Below, piece after piece: positions 44,589 to 53,100 of a DNA stretch of 64,000 nt; the stretch's first letter is position 1; the number at the start of each line of letters is the position of its first letter. This DNA is from PALSA-1003 sp963741315 (GTDB lineage: Bacteria; Pseudomonadota; Gammaproteobacteria; Burkholderiales; Casimicrobiaceae), in the NCBI GenBank assembly GCA_963741315.1, contig CAVUHK010000007.1, positions 1 to 64,000 of the forward strand, read 5' to 3'. The notes below the pieces were generated by a model that had not been told where the DNA came from, did not search any database, and saw only the letters and a list, made by a program, of their open reading frames with translations. A program made the translations under genes and the position numbers.

Positions 44589-44981
44589 ATGGGCGTCAGC
44601 CAACAACCAGTTTGTCCTGGCATGAAGGGTCTTCCCCCCGAAGCGCTGCAGGAAGTCGCGGCGTATTTCCAGACGCTGTCGGAACCGACGCGCCTGCAGA
44701 TCCTCAACTACTTGCGTGAAGGCGAGCGCAACGTCGGGGAATTAGCGCAGCTCTGTGGCTATACGGCCGCGAACGTTTCCCGGCACCTGAACATGCTGAC
44801 CAAGCACGGCATGGTTGCTCGCGAGACTCGCGGGACAAGCGTCTACTACCGTATCGCTGACGACCAGATCTACGCGCTCTGCGACCTGGTATGCGGCAAC
44901 ATCGCACGCCAATTCGAGCAGACCGCGCGTGACCGCAAGGCGTTCGTGCGGACGACGGCGCGCATCGGCAGGCAGAAGTGA
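44589..44981 (+). CDS. ArsR/SmtB-family regulator with atypical cysteine pattern
   Basis: A 130-residue winged-helix repressor: FQTLSEPTRLQILNYLREGERNVGELAQLCGYTAANVSRHLNMLTKHGMVARETRGTSVYYRIAD. Cysteines are at 9, 56, 98 and 102. The classical arsenite site (CVC in helix 3) is absent; Cys98 and Cys102 (ALCDLVCGN) lie in the C-terminal dimer helix, where some ArsR proteins sense metals or persulfides. GAGG precedes the ATG. Divergent from the RND block, with a palindrome between, so it likely represses that block. Confidence 0.9.
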   Translation: MGVSQQPVCPGMKGLPPEALQEVAAYFQTLSEPTRLQILNYLREGERNVGELAQLCGYTAANVSRHLNMLTKHGMVARETRGTSVYYRIADDQIYALCDLVCGNIARQFEQTARDRKAFVRTTARIGRQK

Positions 44982-45048
44982 ATATCGCCAGATCGTGGGT
45001 TTGCCGGACCCGTATGCCGGGGGCGATCGTTGGCAGGTCCATCGACCG

Positions 45049-45675
45049 ATGACTAACCCTTCGTTTCCAGACGACGCCAGCACCTGGAACAAGCGCTTCG
45101 AGGGGGAGGGCTACGTTTTCGGTACCGAACCCAACGCATACCTGCGCGAGCAAGCTTTCCGCTGGCGGCCGGGCAGCCAATTGCTGTGCGTGGCCGACGG
45201 CGAAGGGCGCAACAGCGTCTGGCTGGCGGCTCAGGGGATGGTTGTCGACGCCTTCGACATCTCGGAGGTCGGTGTGGCCAAAGCACATAAGCTGGCCGCG
45301 ATGTCCGGCGTGTCCATCGGGTACAGCGTAGCCGACTGCGATAGTTGGCCTTGGCCGACAGACACTTATGACGGCGTCGCCGCAATATTTGTGCAGTTCG
45401 CAGACCCGGCGATGCGCGAACGCCTGTTCGCGAATATTGTCCGCTCGTTGAAGGTCGGCGGCATCCTGGTGCTCCAGGGGTACACGCCAAAACAGCTCGA
45501 ATACAAGACTGGGGGCCCCTCGCTGCTGTCTCACCTGTATACGGAGGAGGTGCTGCGCACAGCGTTCGCATCCACCGAGATACTGGAACTGCGTGCGTAC
45601 GACGCCGATCTTAGGGAGGGCACGCGGCATCGCGGGCGCTCCGCATTGATTGGATTGGTGGCGCGCCGAATCTGA
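45049..45675 (+). CDS. Class I SAM-dependent methyltransferase (TehB-like)
   Basis: A 208-residue methyltransferase. Motif I is LLCVADGEGRNSVWLAAQG, with the SAM-binding acidic residue in DAFDISEVGV and motif post-I VADCDSWPWPTDTYDGVAAIFVQF. The DGEGRN type occurs in a group that includes tellurite-resistance and thiol methyltransferases. The chosen ATG at 45049 has a weak Shine-Dalgarno sequence; it follows ArsR by 67 bp and may be co-transcribed. Methylation of a metalloid or thiol would fit the neighbours but is inference. Confidence 0.82.
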   Translation: MTNPSFPDDASTWNKRFEGEGYVFGTEPNAYLREQAFRWRPGSQLLCVADGEGRNSVWLAAQGMVVDAFDISEVGVAKAHKLAAMSGVSIGYSVADCDSWPWPTDTYDGVAAIFVQFADPAMRERLFANIVRSLKVGGILVLQGYTPKQLEYKTGGPSLLSHLYTEEVLRTAFASTEILELRAYDADLREGTRHRGRSALIGLVARRI

Positions 45676-45769
45676 TCGATTTGACTAGAGACATGGACGA
45701 GGCGCCCGGCAGCTGAAAGCTGATCGAGAACTCTCGTGCAAACAATTCGACGAGTCCATAGGAGGAACC

Positions 45770-46999
45770 ATGGGTGACGACACGAATTGCCTGCGTCGCA
45801 GGCTCATTGTGGGTGGTGCCGGCGCGCTGGTAGCGACGGGGCTCGGCGCGTTGAGCCGAGCGGCTTTCGCGCAGGCAACGACCGTCGAGCTGCCGATTGC
45901 CAACGGCAAGCGGAACGTGGTGGCCTTTCCCGAAAAGCGGCCACTGATCGTGCTGACGACGCGCCCGCCGCAGCTGGAAACCCCGTTCGAAGTTTTCAAC
46001 GAAGGCCTCATCACTCCGAACGATGCGTTTTTCGTCCGGTACCACAATGCCGGCATACCAACATCGATCGATGGCGATAAACATATCATCAAGATCGGCG
46101 GCAACGCGGCGGGCAAGCCGTTCGAGTTGACGGTGGCCGAACTTCGCTCGCAGTTCAAGCCTGTCGAGTACGTGGCAGTAAACCAGTGCTCCGGCAACAG
46201 CCGCGGCCTCTTCTCGCCGCGCGTCACCGGCGGGCAACTCACAAACGGTGCCATGGGCAATGCGCGTTGGGTTGGTGTGCCGCTGAAGGACGTGCTGGCA
46301 CGAGCCGAAGTGAAGAACACTGCCAAGCAGGTTACATTCAATGGGCTTGACACTGCGGTGTTTGGCGGTGGCGATTTCGTCAAGTCGCTCGACGTGGGCC
46401 ATGCGCTCGACGGCGAGGTCATGCTGGCTTACCAGATGAACGGTGCCGACATTCCGATGCTCAACGGCTATCCGGTCAAATTGGTGGTGCCGGGTTACTA
46501 CGGCACTTACTGGGTCAAGCATCTGTCCGAGATCGAGGTGATCGATAGCGTGTTCGAAGGCTTCTGGATGAAACCTGCCTACCGAGTTCCGGACAACGAC
46601 TGCGCCTGCATCGAGCCAGGTACCACGCCGGGTGCGACACGCCCGATCGGCCGATTCAACGTGCGCTCGTTCATCACCTCGCTGCAGGATGGTGCGCGGC
46701 TTCGCGCAGGGCAACCGATAGTAGTGCGCGGCATCGCCTTCGATGGCGGCCAAGGGATTCGCGAGGTTGCATATTCCACCGACGGTGGGCAGACCTGGCG
46801 CCATGCCAAGCTGGGCGACGACCTCGGTCGATACTCGTTCCGCGAGTTCACCTTCGCCTTCACACCAGATAAGGGAACCTATGACCTGCGGGTGCGCGCT
46901 TGGAACCGCTCCGGCCAGAGCCAACCTATGGACGCGCTGTGGCAGCCTGCCGGTTACATGCGCAATGTCGTCGAGCGCGTTTCGGTCACCGCGGTCTAG
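45770..46999 (+). CDS. SorA-like sulfite dehydrogenase, molybdopterin subunit
   Basis: A 409-residue molybdoenzyme of the sulfite-oxidase fold with a Tat leader (RRRLIVGGAGALVATGLGALSRAAFA). The Mo-ligating Cys140 is in VEYVAVNQCSGNSRGLFSP; later motifs are GYPVKLVVPGYYGTYWVKHLSEIEV and the C-terminal dimerisation domain (IREVAYSTDGGQTWRHAKLG). There is no heme domain, so it needs a partner; the next gene is a monoheme cytochrome, matching SorAB. It probably oxidises sulfite to sulfate in the periplasm. An odd DNDCACIEPGTTPG segment precedes the dimer domain. GGAGG lies close before the ATG. Confidence 0.88.
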   Translation: MGDDTNCLRRRLIVGGAGALVATGLGALSRAAFAQATTVELPIANGKRNVVAFPEKRPLIVLTTRPPQLETPFEVFNEGLITPNDAFFVRYHNAGIPTSIDGDKHIIKIGGNAAGKPFELTVAELRSQFKPVEYVAVNQCSGNSRGLFSPRVTGGQLTNGAMGNARWVGVPLKDVLARAEVKNTAKQVTFNGLDTAVFGGGDFVKSLDVGHALDGEVMLAYQMNGADIPMLNGYPVKLVVPGYYGTYWVKHLSEIEVIDSVFEGFWMKPAYRVPDNDCACIEPGTTPGATRPIGRFNVRSFITSLQDGARLRAGQPIVVRGIAFDGGQGIREVAYSTDGGQTWRHAKLGDDLGRYSFREFTFAFTPDKGTYDLRVRAWNRSGQSQPMDALWQPAGYMRNVVERVSVTAV

Positions 47000-47004
47000 G
47001 CGGC

Positions 47005-47352
47005 ATGAACATGAACGAGAACACCAAGAAAATCTTCACAGCCGCATTCTCGACGCTCGCGCTTTGCCTTGGAGGTTTGACGCTGGCCGATGCCAAATCG
47101 ATCACGTTGCCGACGGAAGCTCCGGCCCTGAAGGCCAGCGCGCTGCCAGGTTACGCGAAGGCACAGACCAATTGCGTGGCATGCCATTCGGCCGAATACA
47201 TGCTGTATCAGCCGCCTACCGCGCCGCGTGCTTATTGGGAAGCGATGGTCACGCGCATGAAAGCGGTGTTCAAGGCCCCAATCGACGACATGGACATGCC
47301 GGCAATTGTCGATTACCTGGTCAAGACTTACGGAAACGAGCAGCCGAAGTAG
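47005..47352 (+). CDS. SorB-like monoheme cytochrome c
   Basis: A 115-residue exported protein with one heme motif CVACH (residues 57-61), a long loop (YQPPTAPRAYWEAMVTRMKAVF) and a candidate Met ligand in DDMDMPAIVDYL. Size and position right after the SorA-like gene match SorB, the electron acceptor of sulfite dehydrogenase. The start is the ATG five bases after the sorA-like stop codon. This is the last gene of the 32.6-47.4 kb module. Confidence 0.86.
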   Translation: MNMNENTKKIFTAAFSTLALCLGGLTLADAKSITLPTEAPALKASALPGYAKAQTNCVACHSAEYMLYQPPTAPRAYWEAMVTRMKAVFKAPIDDMDMPAIVDYLVKTYGNEQPK

Positions 47353-47452
47353 GCGACCTAGTCCGCGTCAGCTACGTCCAAGATCTTCGGGACGACCAGC
47401 TGCGAACCGAGCAAACGAATAGCGCCAGGCCGGACCGCAGCCACACCCGACG

Positions 47453-48571
47453 CTAGCGCATTCCGATCTTTGCGTAGGCGAGCACGTCGCCCGCGTCGCG
47501 GGGGGCCGAGCGCCAATACGGCTTGGGCACCTGCACCTGCGCGCCGAGCGTTGCCGCGGCGTGCCACGGCCAGTGCGGATCCCATAGCAGCGCGCGTGCC
47601 ATCGCGACCAGGTCGGCGTCGTGCGCGGCGACGATGGCCTCGGCTTGCGCCGCATCGGTGATCAAGCCGACCGCCATCGTCGGCATCGACGTCGCCTTGC
47701 GAATGGCGCGCGCCAGATGTACCTGGTAGCCGGGCCCCAACGGAATTTTCTGCTTGGGTGAAACGCCGCCGCTCGACGTATCGATCCAGTCGCAGCCCGC
47801 CGCTTTCAAACGGCGCGCGAGTTCGATCGATTCCTCGAGCGTCCAGCCGCCTTCGACCCAGTCGGTCGCCGAAATGCGCACGCCCAGCGGTTTGTCCTGC
47901 GGCCACGCGTCGCGCACTGCCGCGAACACCTCCAACGGAAACCGGATCCGGTTTTCGAACGATCCACCGTAGGCGTCGCTGCGCTGGTTGGACAGAGGCG
48001 ACAGGAATTCATGGAGCAGGTAGCCGTGCGCCATGTGCAATTCCATCGCGTCGATACCAATCCGCGCCGCGCGCTCTGCCGCGGCGACGAATTCGCGCTT
48101 GATCTGTGCGATGCCGGCGAGATCGAGCTGCGCCGGCAACGCTTCGTGCTCGAGTTGCGCGATCGCCGACGGCGCGACCGGCGTCCAGCCGCCCTGATCG
48201 ATGGGAATCAGTTGCCCGCCTTCCCACGGCACGTGCGACGAACCCTTGCGCCCCGCATGCGCCAGCTGAATCGCCACCGGAATCGGCGGCGCGATCGAGC
48301 GCGCGATGGCCAGTCGTTCGCCCAGCGCGGTTTCGCAGGCGTCGTCGTAGAGCCCGAGGCAACCGTAGGTGATGCGTCCGAGCACCGAAACCGCGGTCGC
48401 TTCGATGGTGAACATGCCCGCGTTCGATTGCAGCAACTGGCCCCAATGCACCGTGTGCCAGTCCATTGCTCTGCCGTCGACCGCTGAGTACTGGCACATC
48501 GGCGAAACGACTATGCGATTGGCAAGGGTAAGTTTGCGCAGCGTGAATGGTGAGAACAGTACGGAGGGCAT
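47453..48571 (-). CDS. Old-yellow-enzyme-family FMN reductase (XenA/YqjM type)
   Basis: A 372-residue FMN ene-reductase: LANRIVVSPMCQYSAVDGRAMDWHTVHWGQ with the redox-tuning Cys26, AIQLAHAGRKGSS, the HMAHGYLLHEFLSPLSNQRSDAYGGSFENR substrate His-Ala-His site, and the C-terminal WDPHWPWHAA motif that crosses to the partner active site. These are marks of the thermophilic-like/XenA subgroup. It reduces activated C=C bonds or nitro compounds with NAD(P)H. It begins the high-GC background after the module, 100 bp from its end. Confidence 0.92.
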   Translation of the reverse strand: MPSVLFSPFTLRKLTLANRIVVSPMCQYSAVDGRAMDWHTVHWGQLLQSNAGMFTIEATAVSVLGRITYGCLGLYDDACETALGERLAIARSIAPPIPVAIQLAHAGRKGSSHVPWEGGQLIPIDQGGWTPVAPSAIAQLEHEALPAQLDLAGIAQIKREFVAAAERAARIGIDAMELHMAHGYLLHEFLSPLSNQRSDAYGGSFENRIRFPLEVFAAVRDAWPQDKPLGVRISATDWVEGGWTLEESIELARRLKAAGCDWIDTSSGGVSPKQKIPLGPGYQVHLARAIRKATSMPTMAVGLITDAAQAEAIVAAHDADLVAMARALLWDPHWPWHAAATLGAQVQVPKPYWRSAPRDAGDVLAYAKIGMR

Positions 48572-48626
48572 CGGCGCGTTTCTTGGTTAAGTGTGCTGAG
48601 TAAGGCTTGATTTGTCGGCAGGGCGG

Positions 48627-48935
48627 TCAATCGGTAAGCGATCGATAGACGTCCACCTCGGCGGGACCCGCGGTCAGCCCTTCTTTCTCGCGCCGTTCGC
48701 GATACGCCGCAAGGTGCGGCGAATTGCGATGCACTTCGAACGCAGCATCGTCCTTGTATACCTCGTAGAAATAGAAGAGTTCCGAATCCTTGACCGAGCG
48801 GTGAAGGCGATAGACCACGCACCCGGGCTCGGCCTTGAGCACCACCCCGACCTGTTCGGTGAGCAGCGCCATCAGCGCCGCCCCCTTGCCCTTTGCGGCG
48901 CGGATTCTTGCGACTACCGTGAGTGCGTTGGCCAT
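48627..48935 (-). CDS. ABM-domain (antibiotic biosynthesis monooxygenase-like) protein
   Basis: A 102-residue ferredoxin-like protein of the ABM superfamily: ALTVVARIRAAKGKGAALMALLTEQVGVVLKAEPGCVVYRLHRS, then FYFYEVYKDDAAFEVHRNSPHLAAY. Such small dimers include quinol monooxygenases such as YgiN. It lies 55 bp upstream of the OYE-family gene on the same strand and they may be co-expressed; both could act on quinone or enone compounds (inference). Confidence 0.82.
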   Translation of the reverse strand: MANALTVVARIRAAKGKGAALMALLTEQVGVVLKAEPGCVVYRLHRSVKDSELFYFYEVYKDDAAFEVHRNSPHLAAYRERREKEGLTAGPAEVDVYRSLTD

Positions 48936-49040
48936 GGTTCAGCGCTTCCTTTCGGGTAATTTCGACTATGGACTTGCAGGTTGCGCGAGTTTACCGCATG
49001 GCATTCCTGCACACGCAGGAGCTACGAAACCGGATGCGCG

Positions 49041-50195
49041 CTACTGCGGCACGTTGTTCGGTGTCAGCTCTTTGGCCAGCATCTTGAAGATGATCGGCGC
49101 GGGATTGCCCCCGTTGGCGGGGATGTCCGAATTGACCAGGACGACTACGGTCGCGTCCTTCTCGGGCAGGAAATAGGCCGCGGTGTTGTACCCCGGAAGC
49201 TCGCCGGTATGCCCAAGCCAGCCATGGTCGCTGCCGATGCCGAGCCCATATTTTCGTTGCGGCGTATTCGGCGGAAGCGTCACCCAGGTCAGCCGCTCTT
49301 TCTGGAGCTCGGGCGAAATCAGCGAGCCGGTCGTGTACGAGCGGACCCAGATCTTCAGGTCGCCCAGGGTTGAGATCAACTCACCTGCAGTGAATCCCCA
49401 CGATGGATTGCGGTTGGTCGCGTCGTCGCGCCGGTCGTCGAGCGTTTGCACGGTCACGCCGTGGGCGTAGGGTACCGGCATCGCCGAGGTCGTCGGCCAG
49501 CTTGTCTGCTTGAGGCCCAGAGGCCTGAAGATCTGATCCACGAATACGCTTCGTATCGGCTTGCCGGTCACCTGCTCGATGACCATTCCGACCAGCACCG
49601 TGTTGGTATTGCTGTAATGCCAGGCGGTTCCCGGCGGGAAATTGGGCGCGTGCGCAAGACCGACATCGACGAGTTCCCTAGGCGTCCACACCCTCTGGAA
49701 ATTGGAGAACGCGACCTTGACCCAGGCGTCGTCCTCGGTATAGCTGTACAGGCCGCTGGTCATGTTCGCCAGCATCCGCAGCGTGATGTTCTTGCCATTC
49801 GGCACGAACGGCAGATAGTCGCTCACCGGATCGTCCAGCCGCAGCTTCTTCGCCTGGGCAAGCTGCAGGAGCGCCGTGATGGTGAAGGTCTTGGTGATGC
49901 TGCCGATGCGAAAGTGATCGTCGACGCGTATCGCCTTGCCGGTCGCCGGATCGGATACGCCGATGGCCTTCACATAACTTCCCTGGCCGGAAATCCAGAT
50001 GCCGACGACTGCGCCGGGCGCGCCGGAAGCCGCCAGCGCTTCCTTGAGCGTCGCGTCGATCGCGGCTCGCCTGGCCGCGGGAAACAGCGACTCGCCTGCT
50101 GCCTTGTCGGCCGGCGTTGCAGCGGTGCAAAAAACGGTGGCGATGGCGAAGAGCATCCACGCAAACGCCGAATGCTGCCATCGTCGCGCATTCAC
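49041..50195 (-). CDS. Exported beta-lactamase-family serine hydrolase (S12)
   Basis: A 384-residue protein with a signal peptide (FAWMLFAIATVFCTAATPA). The S12 motifs are Ser99-x-x-Lys102 (FRIGSITKTFTI), YSNTNTVLVGMVIEQVTGKP (Tyr-x-Asn) and HTGELPGY (KTG-equivalent). The family includes class C beta-lactamases, D-Ala-D-Ala carboxypeptidases and esterases; size and motifs do not separate them. The start is GTG at 50195, overlapping the icmF stop (GTGA) with GGAGGAG just upstream, so it may be coupled to icmF. Confidence 0.85.
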   Translation of the reverse strand: MNARRWQHSAFAWMLFAIATVFCTAATPADKAAGESLFPAARRAAIDATLKEALAASGAPGAVVGIWISGQGSYVKAIGVSDPATGKAIRVDDHFRIGSITKTFTITALLQLAQAKKLRLDDPVSDYLPFVPNGKNITLRMLANMTSGLYSYTEDDAWVKVAFSNFQRVWTPRELVDVGLAHAPNFPPGTAWHYSNTNTVLVGMVIEQVTGKPIRSVFVDQIFRPLGLKQTSWPTTSAMPVPYAHGVTVQTLDDRRDDATNRNPSWGFTAGELISTLGDLKIWVRSYTTGSLISPELQKERLTWVTLPPNTPQRKYGLGIGSDHGWLGHTGELPGYNTAAYFLPEKDATVVVLVNSDIPANGGNPAPIIFKMLAKELTPNNVPQ

Positions 50196-53100
50196 ATGCT
50201 CCTCCGATACTCTCCACCGACTTCGAACAACGCCTTCGTGATCTGGCCCAGCGAGCACACGCGTACGGTCCTCATCAACTCGGCAAAAACGTTTCCATCC
50301 TCGATCACCGTCTGCTGAAGCTTTGCCAGCGCCGCAGGCGCCTGCTTCGCATGGCGCGCGTGGAATTCGGCCAGCCGCGCCAGCTGCGATTGCTTTTCCT
50401 CGTCGCTCGATCGCGCCAGCTCGATTTTTTTCGGCGTGGCGTCGGAATGCGGGTTGCGGAAGGTGTTCACGCCGATGATGGGATACGAACCATCGTGCTT
50501 CTGGTGCTCGTAGTACATCGACTCTTCCTGGATCTTGCCTCGCTGGTAGCCGGTTTCCATCGCTCCCAGCACGCCGCCGCGCTCGCTGATCGCCTCGAAC
50601 TCCTTGAGCACGGCTTCCTCGACCAGGTCGGTGAGTTCGTCGATGATGAAGCTGCCCTGGTTCGGATTCTCGTTCTTGCCCAGTCCCCATTCGCGGTTGA
50701 TGATGAGCTGGATCGCCATCGCGCGGCGCACGCTGTCCTCGGTCGGCGTGGTGATGGCCTCGTCGTAGGCATTGGTATGCAGCGAATTGGTGTTGTCGTA
50801 GGTCGAGATCAGCGCCTGCAGCGTGGTGCGGATGTCGTTGAACGAGATTTCCTGCGCGTGCAGGCTGCGGCCGCTGGTCTGCGAGTGGAACTTGAGTTTC
50901 TGCGAGCGTTCATTGGCGCCGTAGCGCTCGCGCATCGCCACCGCCCAGATGCGCCGCGCCACCCGGCCGATGACCGCGTATTCCGGGTCCATGCCGTAGC
51001 TGAAGAAGAAGGACAGATTCGGCGCGAAGTCGTCGATGTGCATGCCGCGCGCGAGGTACGCCTCGACGAAGGTAAACCCGTTCGACAATGTGAAGGCGAG
51101 CTGCGAGATCGGGTTCGCGCCGGCTTCGGCGATGTGGTATCCCGAGATCGACACCGAGTAGAAATTCTTGATGTCGTGCTGGACGAAGTATTCCTGGATG
51201 TCGCCCATCACCTTGAGGCTGAACTCGGTCGAGAAGATGCAGGTGTTCTGGCCCTGGTCCTCCTTGAGGATGTCTGCCTGCACGGTGCCGCGCACCGTGG
51301 ACAGCGCCCACGCGCGGATTTTCTGCGCCTCGTCGTCGGTCGGTTCGCGCTTGTTGTCGACACGGAATTTCTCGAGCTGCTGGTCGATCGCGGTGTTCAT
51401 GTAGAACGCCAGGATCGTCGGCGCCGGGCCGTTGATGGTCATCGACACCGAGGTCTTCGGGTCGCACAGGTCGAAACCCGAGTAGAGCACCTTCATGTCG
51501 TCGAACGTGGCGATCGACACTCCAGAATTGCCGACCTTGCCGTAGATGTCGGGGCGGACCGCCGGATCGTTGCCGTAGAGCGTGACCGAGTCGAATGCCG
51601 TCGATAGCCGCTGCGCCGGCATGCCGTCCGCGAGCAGGTGGAACCGTTTGTTGGTGCGAAACGCGTCGCCTTCGCCGGCGAACATGCGCGTCGGGTCCTC
51701 GTTCTCGCGTTTGAACGCGAACACGCCCGCGGTGAAGGGAAAACTGCCGGGGACGTTCTCGGTAAGCTGCCAGCGCAGGATTTCGCCGTCGTCTTCGTAT
51801 CTGGGCAGTGCGACCTTGGGGATATGCGTGCCCGACAGCGAGATCGTGGTCAGCGCGCTGCGCAATTCCTTGCCGCGAATCTTCACCACGTATTCGTCGC
51901 CGGTATATGCGGCCTTGGTCTGCGGCCACATGTCGAGCAGCTTTTTCGAACGCGCGTCGAGTGCGGCGTCGCGGGCGACGATCAGTTGGTCGATGTCCGC
52001 CACACCATCGTCATTGCCGCGAACGCGGGAATCCAGTGGCGTTGTTTCAGTCGCAACGTCACTGGGTCCCCGCGTTCGCGGGGACGACGCGAGCATGTCC
52101 CGGGTCGCGCGCAATTGCTGCCGTTCGCGCGCGACCTGCGCCTGTTGCTTCGCCCATGCGTGATAGCCGCGCACGGCTTCCGAGATCTCGGCGAGGTAGC
52201 GTACGCGCGATGACGGGACGATGGCGTGCTGGGCCGTGGAGAAGGTTGTCGTCACTCTGGGCAGCGTGCCGGCGCCGGTCGCCAGTCCGGATTCGGCCAG
52301 CCGCATGGCCAGCGCCTGATAGAGCGCTGTCACGCCATCGTCGTTGAAACGCGCGGCGATGGTGCCGAATACCGGCATCGAGTCCGGCGCCTGCTTGAAC
52401 AGTTCGCGGTTGCGCTGGTACTGCTTGCGCACGTCGCGCAGTGCGTCGGCGGCGCCTTTGCGGTCGAACTTGTTGATGGCGACGAAATCGGCGAAGTCGA
52501 GCATGTCGATTTTCTCGAGCTGGCTCGCCGCGCCGAATTCGGGCGTCATCACGTACAGCGATACGTCGACCATCGGCACGATCGCGGCGTCGCCCTGCCC
52601 GATGCCCGACGTCTCGACCACCACGAGGTCGAATCCCGCGACCTTGCACGCGGCGATCGCGTCGGGCAGCGACTTGGAAATCTCGGAGCCGGCCTCGCGC
52701 GTTGCCATCGACCGCATGTAGATATTCGGATGCCCGATGGCATTCATGCGGATGCGATCGCCCAGCAACGCCCCGCCCGACTTGCGCCGCGAAGGATCGA
52801 TGGAGATGATCGCGATCTTCAGCCGGTCCTGTTGATCGAGCCGGAAGCGGCGAATGAGCTCGTCGGTCAGCGACGACTTTCCCGCGCCTCCCGTACCGGT
52901 GATGCCGAGCACCGGCGCTTTCGACGCTTCCGCGGCGCGCAACAGTTCGTCGCGCAGTTTCGCCGGGACCGCTTCGGCCTCGAGCCCGGTGATGAATCGA
53001 GCCAGCACGCGACGATCTCCGGCCTTGAGCGCGATGAGGTCCTTCGGCAGGTCGTGCGCGAGATCGACGTCGCAGGCGGTGATGATTTCGTTGATCATGC

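Noticed and set aside
32280..47452. Genomic-island ends (att sites, tRNA, integrase)
   Set aside because: No tRNA fragment, integrase or convincing direct repeat was found by eye; the module boundary rests on gene content and composition only.
49041..50690. A longer form of the S12 hydrolase reaching into icmF
   Set aside because: The extra N-terminus is antisense-like, low complexity and overlaps icmF by about 500 bp; the GTG at 50195 has GGAGGAG and a signal peptide.
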